A stretch of 64,000 nucleotides of DNA. Origin: Haloarcula rubripromontorii. Its GTDB lineage: Archaea > Halobacteriota > Halobacteria > Halobacteriales > Haloarculaceae. The DNA lies in NCBI RefSeq assembly GCF_001280425.1, contig NZ_LIUF01000003.1, positions 372,001 through 436,000 of the forward strand, given 5' to 3'. The notes below the pieces were generated by a model. That model made no database searches and had not been told where the DNA came from. It saw only the letters and a program-made list of their open reading frames with translations. A program made the position numbers and the translations under genes. This document shows, piece by piece, positions 48,763 to 57,133 of the stretch (position 1 is its first letter; the number at the start of each line of letters is the position of its first letter).

Positions 48763-48897
48763 ATGAGCAGTAACGCTGACGACACCGGGAGCCTCGACCG
48801 GCCGACCTTTCGCGGGTGCGTGTTCTGTTACAGTGCGGAGTGGGCATACTACGGTGCGAAGAAGGCAGCCAGGTCCGTCTCAGGGACCGATACGTAG
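48763..48897 (+). CDS. 44-residue CxxC miniprotein
   Basis: A very short protein: a polar N-terminus, then RGCVFCYSAEWAYYGAKKAA. A CxxC pair (Cys19 and Cys22) followed by aromatic residues (Tyr, Trp, Tyr, Tyr) resembles half of a zinc finger that would dimerise or pair with another protein. Codon choice is GC3-rich as in neighbouring genes, with a plausible ATG at 48763. No promoter match is clear. It lies in the elp3 divergent region, 107 nt from the elp3 start. Confidence 0.6.
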   Translation: MSSNADDTGSLDRPTFRGCVFCYSAEWAYYGAKKAARSVSGTDT

Positions 48898-49249
48898 CGG
48901 GCCCGGACGGCCGGAAGCGAGTGCGAATTTGAGACAGCCGCGAAAACGTCAGCTCCTGACCGCAGAGAGCGGTACCTGTTATTTCAGTTGATACTACGGT
49001 ACGAGTCGTCTGTGTTTGAGCGCACCGTGTGAGTGTACGTACACGCTATTCCCGGGCTGAAACCGCTATCGAAAATCAGAGTGTTGTGACCTGAACACCA
49101 CGCACGTCTGTAAGCGTAAACAGTAGACAGTGCCGACGTCGGGAGCGGGGATACCTCTTCAATATATCTGTTCCGTGGCGATTCGGCAGTTCAGGGAATG
49201 ATAATCTGCGCGAAAGGGTTAATCCGTGGTATCCACACCGTGTGTACAT
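48898..49249. other. Gene-poor interval upstream of the chemotaxis transducer
   Basis: 352 nt without a convincing gene. It contains a perfect 12-nt palindrome GTGTACGTACAC (49033-49044), and ends with the TATA element of the transducer (49219-49223). No tRNA-like structure recognised. Confidence 0.5.
49219..49223 (+). promoter_or_regulatory. TATA element of the transducer gene
   Basis: GGTTAATCC, centred about 29 nt before the ATG at 49250, which indicates a short or no leader and supports that start over one at 49226. Confidence 0.5.
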
Positions 49250-51142
49250 ATGGCACAGCCAACGGGAGATATTGGGCAGCCAACAGACGGCAATCCAGGC
49301 CCAGTCGAGCGGCTAGAAAGCTTTGTATCCTATATCCCAGACGGGTCGACAATCCCGGACAAGCAGTGGCGTAACCGACACCGGAGCGTAGTGCTTGTGA
49401 CGTTGCTGCACATCCCGTTTCTGTTCGGGCTCGGGGTCTACACCGGGTCGACGCCGATAGCTGAAGCGCAGATACCCGCGACTCCGCTGCCTCGGGTCCT
49501 CTTGCTTTGTGGGGTTGTGTTCGCCCTGTCGGCGGGGAGCCTCATCAAACGGTTCAGGCGGCGTGTCAGGACGATTCTCTCGGTCACGGGCGTGTTCGTT
49601 TCGTCGCTCGCTCTCGTCCAGTTCTCCGGCGGCTATATCGAAGCCCACTTTCACTTCTTCGTCGGGATGGCAATGGTCGCCGTGTACGAGGACTGGGTCC
49701 CGTTCCTGTGGGGACTGGCGTACGTGGTTCTCACCCACGGCTACTTCGGAACAATCGACCCGAGCCGCGTCTACAACCACACGGCGGCGATTAACAACCC
49801 GTGGGTGTGGGGGCTCATCCACGGCGGGTTCGTCCTGATGCTGTGTGTCGCCCTCGTGAACAACTGGGTGTCGACCGAGCGGTCGCGCGAGAAATCACGA
49901 GCGCGGTTCGAACAGGCCGAACAGCGCGCCTCTGAAATCGACGACCTCCAGGCAAAGCAAGAGGAGATAGAGCGGAAACGCGCCGAGGCGAAGGAGGCCC
50001 GTGAGGAGGCGGAACAAAAGATGCGGGCCGTCGAACAGCAGAACACGGAACTCGAAGCGACGGCCAGCAGATTCAGCGAGGCGATGGCGGCCGCCGCCGA
50101 CGGCGACCTGACGGTTCGCGTCGACCCCGACGTGGCCGACAACGAAGCGATGGTGCAGATAGCCGAGTCGTTCAACAAGATGATGACCGAGACCGAGTCG
50201 GCGATGGAGGACATACAGACGTTCTCCCAGGAGGTTGCGACGACGAGCGACCAGGTCACGGCCGGTGCGAGCGAGGCGACCGAGGCCAGCGAGGACATGA
50301 GCGAGTCGATTCAGGGCATCGCCAGCGGGGCGGTCGACCAGCGCGAGATGCTCGAAACCGTCTCCAGCGAGATGACTGACCTGTCGGCGACCGTCGAAGA
50401 GGTCGCCGCGTCCGCCGAGACCGTCGCGGAGCGGTCCCGCGAGACGGCCGAAATAGCGGACGCCGGCGAAGAGACGGCACAGGAGGCGATAGAGGGGTCC
50501 CGCGAGGTCCAGACCGCCATCGACTCCACGGTCGAGAACGTCGAACGGCTCGACGAGAAGATGGCCGAAATCGGTGAGATCGTCGATCTCATCGGCGACA
50601 TTGCCGAGCAGACGAACATGCTGGCCCTGAACGCAAACATCGAGGCTGCACGGGCCGGAAACGGGTCGGGCGGCGACGGGTTCGCGGTCGTCGCCGACGA
50701 GGTCAAACAGCTGGCCGAGGAGACGCAGGCCTCGGCGACCGAAATCGAACAGCTCATCGAGGAGACCCAGGCACAGACCGAAACCACGGTCACGGAGGCA
50801 CGGGGAGCCAAGGAGGATATGCAGGAGAGTACAGCAGCCGTCGAGGAGGTCGTCGATACGTTCACACAAGTGGCCGAGAACGCAGAGGCGACCGACAACG
50901 GGATTCAGGAGATCAGCGACACGACGGACGACCAGGCCGCCACGACCGAGGAAGCGGTGTCGATGGTCGAGGAAGCCGTGGACATCAGCGAGGCGACCGC
51001 CGCGGAGACCGAGACTGCCTCCGCGACCGCCCAGGAACAGGCTGCGTCCATGTCACAGGTCAGCGCCAGCATCGAATCGCTGGCCGAGCAGTCCGAGCGG
51101 CTCCAGACGATGCTGTCGGAATTCGACGTCGGCAGCCGATAG
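49250..51142 (+). CDS. Methyl-accepting chemotaxis transducer with polytopic sensor (HFHFF motif)
   Basis: A 630-residue transducer. About six membrane helices occupy residues 46-205, unlike the usual two-helix receptors. Within them are [15 protein letters not shown] (His133 and His135) and YEDWVPF, plus His163 and His191: a conserved-looking set of His and aromatics possibly binding metal or haem. A coiled coil and HAMP-like stretch lead to the signalling tip (about 460-500; [21 protein letters not shown]), the universal receptor tip that contacts CheW/CheA. No periplasmic ligand domain. No che genes nearby, so it acts on a remote chemotaxis array. The Halobacterium Htr family is the closest analogue. 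Confidence 0.9.
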   Translation: MAQPTGDIGQPTDGNPGPVERLESFVSYIPDGSTIPDKQWRNRHRSVVLVTLLHIPFLFGLGVYTGSTPIAEAQIPATPLPRVLLLCGVVFALSAGSLIKRFRRRVRTILSVTGVFVSSLALVQFSGGYIEAHFHFFVGMAMVAVYEDWVPFLWGLAYVVLTHGYFGTIDPSRVYNHTAAINNPWVWGLIHGGFVLMLCVALVNNWVSTERSREKSRARFEQAEQRASEIDDLQAKQEEIERKRAEAKEAREEAEQKMRAVEQQNTELEATASRFSEAMAAAADGDLTVRVDPDVADNEAMVQIAESFNKMMTETESAMEDIQTFSQEVATTSDQVTAGASEATEASEDMSESIQGIASGAVDQREMLETVSSEMTDLSATVEEVAASAETVAERSRETAEIADAGEETAQEAIEGSREVQTAIDSTVENVERLDEKMAEIGEIVDLIGDIAEQTNMLALNANIEAARAGNGSGGDGFAVVADEVKQLAEETQASATEIEQLIEETQAQTETTVTEARGAKEDMQESTAAVEEVVDTFTQVAENAEATDNGIQEISDTTDDQAATTEEAVSMVEEAVDISEATAAETETASATAQEQAASMSQVSASIESLAEQSERLQTMLSEFDVGSR

Positions 51143-51143
51143 C

Positions 51144-51632
51144 TCACTCGTCCCAGTACTCTTTTTCGGCGTTTATATCGAGATACGTCGACAGCGTCCG
51201 GTCTGCTTTCTCGCCGCCCGGGGGCGACCCCGCGTACAACCCGACCATCTCCCGGTCGGGGTAGACGGTGATGTCCGGCTCTTCCATCGTCGAAACCATC
51301 AGCAGTCGGAGTTCAGACTCGCCGGCTTCGATTTCGTGTGTACTCTCCTCGCCAGCCGGGAGCGCAACGTAATCACCCGGTTCTACCGTGTGTTCTTCGG
51401 CCTCGGGGCCGAGCCGGAGCGTGCCTGTTCCGCCGCGGACGAATATCGCTTCCTCGTTGCCCTCGTGGTAGTGGCGCACCCAGAGTCGCTTGCCCGGCGG
51501 CACGGCGTAGAGGCTCGCACCGAGTTGCTCACCGCCGGCGGCGTCACCGATCTGCTTGCGCTTGAATGTCCGGTCGCCGTGGTCGTGGTCGGTCCAGTCG
51601 AGGTCGGCTTCGTTGACGGGGCCGTCGCTCAT
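51144..51632 (-). CDS. Cupin-domain protein
   Basis: A 162-residue single cupin barrel. Candidate metal ligands are His54, His56 and a Glu in RHYHEGNEE, and His99 in STHEIEAG. GTGTLRLG and VEPGDYVALP are the standard cupin strand motifs. Substrate is unknown. It is convergent with the transducer gene, with stops 1 nt apart, and follows the DHH-family gene 41 nt upstream on the same strand. Confidence 0.85.
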   Translation of the reverse strand: MSDGPVNEADLDWTDHDHGDRTFKRKQIGDAAGGEQLGASLYAVPPGKRLWVRHYHEGNEEAIFVRGGTGTLRLGPEAEEHTVEPGDYVALPAGEESTHEIEAGESELRLLMVSTMEEPDITVYPDREMVGLYAGSPPGGEKADRTLSTYLDINAEKEYWDE

Positions 51633-51672
51633 GCCCGGTCAGACTGCCGGCAGAGAGAAAAAGTCTGCTTCG

Positions 51673-53856
51673 TTACAGTTCCTCGGCCAGCACGTCGAGC
51701 GTGGCGTCGAGGACAGCCGGGCGTTCGCCGGCCAGATAGCGGATGGTCCCCTCGCGGACGCTCCGCGTCGCGACGCCGCCTTCGGGAACTCGCTCGCGGA
51801 CCTCGTTGACTAGCTCGTGCAGGTCCATCTCGGCGTTGGCACGGATGTACATCGTATCCGTCGAGATGCCGAGTACGGCGTCGCTCTCGTCGCGAACGTC
51901 CCGGTGGAGTTCATCGAGCAGGAGCGACTCCGGCGGGAACTCGTACTGGTGGGTGAACGCGTCCGTGTCGAGGACAGCGATGTCGACGCCGTCGACAGTC
52001 CGGTGGTCCAGATTCGCGCGAGCGGTGGACACTTCCTCGTCGACCTTCTCGCGGAACTGCTCAGCGATGTGGCCGGCGAGGCCGCCCACGTCCTCCTCGT
52101 CGTCACCGAACACGAGGTCAGTGATGAGTTCGCGCTTGTCCTCGTAGGACTGGTAGTGAGCTTCGAGCGCGACGGCTTCGCGGAGTTCCGACACGGCAGT
52201 CTCGTCGTAGCCGGCCTCGCTGGCGGCGTCGACGTACGGCTCTGGGATGTCCTCCCAGAAGCTCACGGCCGGAAGGTGTTGCAGGTCGTCGCGAACGTCC
52301 TCGTTGACGTGTGCGGCGACATTGGCTGCAAGCGCCGTCGACGTGGTCTCGGAGACGGTGTCAGCGGACGGCGAGACGACGGCATCGACCGTGTCGACGA
52401 CCGCGCCGTCGACGTTGATGTCGTCGATGACGACGCTCGGCGCGCCGTAGACGTTCAGCAGGTCGAAGCCGTCGAGACTCTCCCGTGTTCCGCCGGCGGC
52501 GACGAAGACGAACAGCGGGAGCTTCTCCTCGTGGCGCTCCCGGTTGTCCAGCATCGTCGTCGTGTCTTTCGTCGCGTCGTCCATGTCGTAGACGCCGCCC
52601 TCGATAGGCCGCCGGTCGAAGTAGTGGTACTTCGCGTCGGCGCGGCGATGCTGCTCGGTAACGAGCGGGAGCGCAGCCCGTTCGAGCGCGCTGCCGGCGA
52701 GGTAGCCGTCCGCGGTGTTGGCGTGGCGGACGATGACCGGTCGGTCCGTCAGCACTGCTTTGCGGATCTGGGTCGCCGCTTCGACGAGTTCGTCAGAGAG
52801 GGCCGCGACCGCCGTATCGTCGGCGAGCGGGTCAGCCGTGTCGGGTCGGGCTTCGTCGTCGAGCGCGTCGGCGAGGCGCTGTTCGACTTCCTCACGCTCC
52901 TCGGCTTCGAGCACGTCGAGTTCTTCGGTCTCGACCTGCAGTTCGCCGCGACGCTCGCGGACTTCGCCCGACAGTCGGACGAAGTCGTCTTCCTCGACTT
53001 CAGGGTAGGCGCGGACGCCTGCCTCGACGAAGGCCGCACAGTCGACGGTGCCGGTCTCGTCCTGCAGTTCAAACACCGTCGGTCCGGAGGTCTGCCGGAT
53101 GCCGACGACTTCGCCTTCGAGTCGGACATCCGCACCGACGTGGTCGTCGAGGTCGCCGATCGCAGCGGCGACCGGTTCGACCGCGGTCGCCTCGTCCGTC
53201 TGGCTTCCGTCGCTCTCTGTAGCGGTTTCGTCTTCAGACTCGGTGACAGCAGCGGTGTTCGACCCGCCGTCGTTGCCACCGACAGCCGCAGTGCCCTCGA
53301 CGCGGTCGGCGTCGCTGGCCCGGCTGACAGCACCGGCGCTTGCGGTACCCTCGGAGTCAGACTGGCTTGCGCCGGAGTCGTCGCTCGAAGCCGATTCGTC
53401 ATCGCTCTGGCGTGTTGACTCGTCGGCTGTTGATTCAGGTTCTGCTTCGTCGTCCGCCTCGTCGTCCTCGTTCTCGAGCAGGACAGAGTGGCCGATCTCC
53501 GGGTCGTCGACGAGGACACCGCGGAACTCGCGTTCGGACTGGCGGATCGACCAGCCGAGGTCGACGTTGCCGTTGTCCCGTACGTTCTTGACCTGGACGT
53601 AGACGGTGTCGCCCGAGTCCCAGTCGAGGGAATCGAGCCGCTGGTCCAGTTCGCTCCGGTGGAGCAGCCCCGTCACGCTGTCGCCGATGTCGACGAACAC
53701 GCCGAACTCGGCGAAGCCGTCGACACTGCCGCGGTAGTAGCGGTCGACCGATAGCTGGTCGGCACGCGAGCCACGGAACTCGAACAGGGCGTCCTCCTCG
53801 TGGAGGTCACAGATGCGTCCTTCGACAGATTTGCCGCAGATGATACACGAACCCAT
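51673..53856 (-). CDS. S1/OB-fold DHH-family protein (RecJ-like, active-site residues altered)
   Basis: A 727-residue protein. A small zinc knuckle (Cys4, Cys7, Cys16, His19) begins it, then an S1 RNA/DNA-binding domain (about 36-108), a disordered acidic linker (about 125-225), an OB fold (about 240-315) and a DHH/DHHA1-type phosphoesterase (about 360-727). The DHH part resembles RecJ, but the first motif reads RHANTADG (377-384), lacking the first Asp of DxDG, and the DHH itself reads VIDDINVD (476-483). Phosphoesterase activity is therefore doubtful, as for Cdc45-like relatives. The start at 53856 (MGSCIICGK) places the knuckle at the N-terminus. Confidence 0.87.
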   Translation of the reverse strand: MGSCIICGKSVEGRICDLHEEDALFEFRGSRADQLSVDRYYRGSVDGFAEFGVFVDIGDSVTGLLHRSELDQRLDSLDWDSGDTVYVQVKNVRDNGNVDLGWSIRQSEREFRGVLVDDPEIGHSVLLENEDDEADDEAEPESTADESTRQSDDESASSDDSGASQSDSEGTASAGAVSRASDADRVEGTAAVGGNDGGSNTAAVTESEDETATESDGSQTDEATAVEPVAAAIGDLDDHVGADVRLEGEVVGIRQTSGPTVFELQDETGTVDCAAFVEAGVRAYPEVEEDDFVRLSGEVRERRGELQVETEELDVLEAEEREEVEQRLADALDDEARPDTADPLADDTAVAALSDELVEAATQIRKAVLTDRPVIVRHANTADGYLAGSALERAALPLVTEQHRRADAKYHYFDRRPIEGGVYDMDDATKDTTTMLDNRERHEEKLPLFVFVAAGGTRESLDGFDLLNVYGAPSVVIDDINVDGAVVDTVDAVVSPSADTVSETTSTALAANVAAHVNEDVRDDLQHLPAVSFWEDIPEPYVDAASEAGYDETAVSELREAVALEAHYQSYEDKRELITDLVFGDDEEDVGGLAGHIAEQFREKVDEEVSTARANLDHRTVDGVDIAVLDTDAFTHQYEFPPESLLLDELHRDVRDESDAVLGISTDTMYIRANAEMDLHELVNEVRERVPEGGVATRSVREGTIRYLAGERPAVLDATLDVLAEEL

Positions 53857-53920
53857 TACACGGTGCAAGCATGTCGGGCCTAAAACGGTTGTCGAATTCC
53901 GGACGAGCCAAATAGGTGCT

Positions 53921-54184
53921 CTAGTCGAATATCTCGCTTTCCTCTTCGAGTAGCTCTAGCCCTGAAGCGACGGCTTTCGCCTGCTCCGGGAACAGAGCGA
54001 CTTCGATTTCGCTCCCCTGTTCGTCTTCGAAGGCAATTTTGACGCGCTTGTCGCCGTACTCGCGAACCTCGACGCCGTCCACGTCGTACATCTTGATCGT
54101 CGCTTCCTTGTTCGACGGGCCGACGCTCTTGAACGCGCCATCTTTGAGTTCCAGCATGAACTGGTCGATGTCGATACTGAGCAT
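53921..54184 (-). CDS. Small acidic haloarchaeal protein of unknown function
   Basis: An 87-residue acidic protein (MLSIDIDQFMLELKDGAFKS start) with alternating beta segments (YGDKRVKIAFED, SEIEVALFPEQ) and a C-terminal helix. No Cys, no membrane helix, no known domain. Starts at 54184 or, less likely, 15 nt upstream. Lies between the DHH-family gene and the Yip1-like gene, all on the minus strand. Confidence 0.68.
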   Translation of the reverse strand: MLSIDIDQFMLELKDGAFKSVGPSNKEATIKMYDVDGVEVREYGDKRVKIAFEDEQGSEIEVALFPEQAKAVASGLELLEEESEIFD

Positions 54185-54210
54185 CGTGGAGAGATGCATG
54201 CGGGCAGCCC

Positions 54211-54843
54211 CTAAAACCCGTAGTCGGCGACCAGCACCGAGAGGGCCTGAAAGCCGCGGAAGCCGTAGCCGAAAATAACGGCGGCGGGGATGGCCCCGAC
54301 GATTGCGGCCACCGGAAGCCTGACGTTGTGGACCACGGCAGTGCCCAGCAGATATAGACCCGCACCCCAGGCGGTAACGAGAACCCTCACCTCGGCGCTG
54401 GGCAACCCAGCCAGCAGGCAGGGGGCCATCGCGTAGCACATCACCTGCACAGTTTCGCTCACACCACCGCGGTCCGACGCGACAGGGAGCAACAGTAGGG
54501 TCTGCAACGCCGCCGTCAGATGGACCGTCGCCGGCGTGACGAACACGAGGATAGCAAACAGCGCCAGCACCGCGACGCCGGGCGAGAAGCCGCCGATGGC
54601 GGGGTAGTCAAACGGCCCCGTAGACAGGAGCCCCCGCTGGGCCAGCTTGACGACAGCGTACCGGCTCACCTCCTCGAAGAGGACCACCGTCGCGGCGAAC
54701 ACCAGTCCCGGTGCCTGGTCGCCCGGTGCGACGCCGGTACGAAAGAACCGACGCGGGCGGCGCAGTATCTCGACCCACGCGCGCAGTAGCGCGGTCGGCC
54801 CCCGGTCCCGGCCGCCGGTCGGATTCTCGACCCACTGAGTCAC
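54211..54843 (-). CDS. Yip1-like membrane protein
   Basis: A roughly 210-residue membrane protein with five hydrophobic helices, belonging to the Yip1/YIF group. Haloarchaeal members begin near TQWVENPTGGRDRGPTALLRAW, so the GTG at 54843 is favoured as start; a longer frame starts at a GTG at 54915 within the direct repeat. The role is unknown; eukaryotic Yip1 proteins act with Rab GTPases, which is not transferable. Confidence 0.75.
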   Translation of the reverse strand: MTQWVENPTGGRDRGPTALLRAWVEILRRPRRFFRTGVAPGDQAPGLVFAATVVLFEEVSRYAVVKLAQRGLLSTGPFDYPAIGGFSPGVAVLALFAILVFVTPATVHLTAALQTLLLLPVASDRGGVSETVQVMCYAMAPCLLAGLPSAEVRVLVTAWGAGLYLLGTAVVHNVRLPVAAIVGAIPAAVIFGYGFRGFQALSVLVADYGF

Positions 54844-54912
54844 GTCGGAAACTTGGGCGCGAGGCGGTTTGACCGTTTCCTTCTCTCGGTCAGCAGCCTG
54901 CCGTTGTCCGGC

Positions 54913-54943
54913 CACGCAGAGCGGTCCTCGCGGCTAATCGTCT
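54913..54943. repeat. Copy 1 of a 31-bp direct repeat
   Basis: CACGCAGAGCGGTCCTCGCG plus the following GCTAATCGTCT is repeated exactly at 54975-55005, starts 62 nt apart. This copy lies just before the Yip1-like gene. Confidence 0.85.
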
Positions 54944-54974
54944 ACTCCTTCGAACCAGACGCTCACGGCCCGGA

Positions 54975-55005
54975 CACGCAGAGCGGTCCTCGCGGCTAAT
55001 CGTCT
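54975..55005. repeat. Copy 2 of the 31-bp direct repeat, overlapping the FMN-reductase stop
   Basis: Identical to 54913-54943. It includes the FMN-reductase stop codon and its last codons (GADD). In copy 1 the same bases read VDD-stop in a different upstream context, so it may be a scar of a partial tandem duplication of a gene end. Confidence 0.85.
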
Positions 55006-55574
55006 GCTCCGACGTTCTCCGCACTCTCGAAACACGCCGGGTCCGGCTCGATGTTCGCGTACTGGACTGCTTCCTCACCGAGCGTCGTCACTCGGTCTTC
55101 GATGTCTGGGTCAGTTATCCGGCCGTCAGCGACGTAATTGCCCGCGTTCGGAACCGCGGCCTGATGCGGGATGACCCAGCAGTTCAGTGCCCGGCAGACC
55201 GAGCGGAGGTGTTCAAGCGCGGTGATCGGAAAGCCTCCGCCAGCGACCGCAAGCAGTCCCACAGTCTTGTGTTCGAACTCGTCGAAGCCGCAGTAGTCGA
55301 GGGCGTTCTTCAACGCGCCGGAGTATGACCCGTGATACACCGGCGTCCCAAGCAAAATCGAATCAGCCGCGTGGACCCGATCGGCGAATTCGACGGCGTC
55401 GCCTACCTCGCGGTGGTCGGGATCGAACACCGGCAGGTCGAACTCTCGGAGGTCCAGCAGTTCCGTCGTCGCCCCCGTCTCTTCGGCAGCGACCAGCGCG
55501 CGCTTGATAGCAACTCTGGTGTAGCTCTGGTCTCTGAGACTCCCGACGACACCGACGACGTGTGGTTCGGCCAT
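54996..55574 (-). CDS. NADPH-dependent FMN reductase (flavodoxin-like)
   Basis: A 192-residue flavoprotein of the NADPH-dependent FMN reductase family. The phosphate loop is GSLRDQSYTRVA (residues about 11-22), and the flavin-contacting TPVYHGSYSGALKNALDY loop (around 77-94) is intact. It reduces flavin or quinone-like compounds with NADPH. Its stop codon lies inside a 31-bp direct repeat. No partner oxygenase is adjacent. Confidence 0.9.
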   Translation of the reverse strand: MAEPHVVGVVGSLRDQSYTRVAIKRALVAAEETGATTELLDLREFDLPVFDPDHREVGDAVEFADRVHAADSILLGTPVYHGSYSGALKNALDYCGFDEFEHKTVGLLAVAGGGFPITALEHLRSVCRALNCWVIPHQAAVPNAGNYVADGRITDPDIEDRVTTLGEEAVQYANIEPDPACFESAENVGADD

Positions 55575-55826
55575 GGCAGGGCTATGGAGTGGACCCGGTA
55601 TATCAATGGGGGTGCAGGGTGCGTCGCTGGTCTCGGTTCCGCCGCCGGAGTGTCACGGCTACGGAGGCCACTGGCCGACGCTCAGTTGTCGTGGGACACG
55701 TTGCGGTTGCTCGGATACGGAATGCACGGGCCTCAGGTTGTGCGTGGTCGACAAGAGCGGTCGCTGAGAGTGTTCCGAATTGGGCACGGGTCGCCGACCC
55801 AAGCGTCTGAAGAAACAGTCTGTGAA

Positions 55827-56273
55827 TCAGGAGCCAAGCTGAATCTTTTCGGACGAGGCCTCTTCGCGGGAGCGGTGGCCGAGGTCGGCTTTCAGCGCCT
55901 CGATGGCCTCCTCCGGGTCAGTCTCCGAATCGAAGACCCGGTCGAATCCGAGCGCCTTGAACGTCTCGCGCGTCTCCTCGAAGGAATCCTGTCCGACAGC
56001 GAGGTTGCCGCCGATGTACGTCGTCACGTCCAGTCCTGCCTCATTAATCTGCTGCTGGAACCCCTGACAGTCCTGCTCGGCGTGGCCGTACAGCGACGAC
56101 ACGAGTATCGCCTCGGCGTCGTGTTCATCCGCGGCGTCGATGAACTCCGACTGGGACGACTGGACACCGAGGTTGACTACGTCGAATCCTGCCGCTTCGA
56201 ACGCTCGTTCCAGAATAGTAATCCCAACGACGTGCGCGTCGGAGCCGATGACACCGAGGATGACTGTCCTCAT
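55827..56273 (-). CDS. glmS: Methylaspartate (glutamate) mutase sigma subunit
   Basis: A 148-residue cobalamin-binding subunit. The DxHxxG motif reads DAHVVG (12-17) and later blocks LVSSLYGHAEQD and YIGGNLAVGQ match the family. The enzyme rearranges glutamate to 3-methylaspartate, the first carbon-skeleton step of the methylaspartate cycle for acetyl-CoA assimilation in Haloarcula. The catalytic epsilon subunit is not adjacent: downstream are 252 nt without a gene and then an FMN reductase. This is a sigma subunit separated from its normal partner, or a second copy. Confidence 0.9.
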   Translation of the reverse strand: MRTVILGVIGSDAHVVGITILERAFEAAGFDVVNLGVQSSQSEFIDAADEHDAEAILVSSLYGHAEQDCQGFQQQINEAGLDVTTYIGGNLAVGQDSFEETRETFKALGFDRVFDSETDPEEAIEALKADLGHRSREEASSEKIQLGS

Positions 56274-56522
56274 ACAAGACCACCAATGGGTGTCAACTAC
56301 ATAAACCTAATGATAAACCATGATAGATTATGCGAACGGTTCACACACGCTGGGGGAGGATATTAGCCATGATAGCCCAAACGAACCGATAGACACAGTA
56401 CCTATGGTACGCGACACGCCTCAGCATCTGGCCGAGCCTCGGGTAATGCGCTGGCTGTCACGCCAGTCCACTCGGTGTGGAATCGGCTCGGAACAGCCCG
56501 TCTCTCCGTCGTCGGGACACGC

Positions 56523-57065
56523 ATGACGACCATCCGCCGAGCCTTCGACGCTGACGCCGACGGCATCCGCAGAGTCGCACGGGCGGCATGGCACGACGCC
56601 TACGACTCGCTGGAATCCGAAGTCATCGACGAGACGATAGCCGACTGGTACGCTGACCCGCTGGGGAGCGCGCTCCACGGGTGGGCTGGCGGCGTCCCTG
56701 CCAACGACCTCGACGATATCGAGGCGGTGCTACTGGTCGCCGAGCAGGACGGGGACATCGTCGGGTTCACGCAGGGCATCACCATGCACACCATGGGGAC
56801 GATGCTGCGGTTGTATGTCCACCCGGACCACCACGGAGAGGGCATCGGGACGGCGCTGTACGACCGACTCGAATCGATGTTCCGAGAACACGGCGTCGAG
56901 CAGTTCCGCGCGCTCGACCTGGCCTCGAACGACCGGAGCCGAGAGTTCTTCGAGAACCTCGGCTTCGAGCGGGTCGAGACGCGCACGCTCACCATCGGTG
57001 GCGACCCGTACGATGAAGCGGTCTACGCTCGCGAGCTATCGCTCAGTGGCGACGGCGACGAGTAG
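56523..57065 (+). CDS. GNAT family N-acetyltransferase
   Basis: A 180-residue GNAT. The N-terminus IRRAFDADADGIRRVARAAW and the acetyl-CoA-binding segment YVHPDHHGEGIGTALYDRLE (residues about 103-122, with GEGIG as the pyrophosphate loop) are clear. The start at 56523 is favoured over a longer frame, as the fold begins there. Substrate unknown. It lies divergent from the mutase gene and convergent with the exchanger gene. Confidence 0.88.
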   Translation: MTTIRRAFDADADGIRRVARAAWHDAYDSLESEVIDETIADWYADPLGSALHGWAGGVPANDLDDIEAVLLVAEQDGDIVGFTQGITMHTMGTMLRLYVHPDHHGEGIGTALYDRLESMFREHGVEQFRALDLASNDRSREFFENLGFERVETRTLTIGGDPYDEAVYARELSLSGDGDE

Positions 57066-57133
57066 CCCAGCGTACCGTCAGGCATGGCGCTGTCAGGGTT
57101 CCGTTCACCGGACGGAAGCGACGCGGTCCCCGC

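Noticed and set aside
51817-53418. 533-codon plus-strand frame
   Set aside because: Antisense shadow of the S1-OB-DHH gene; no recognisable domain or promoter.
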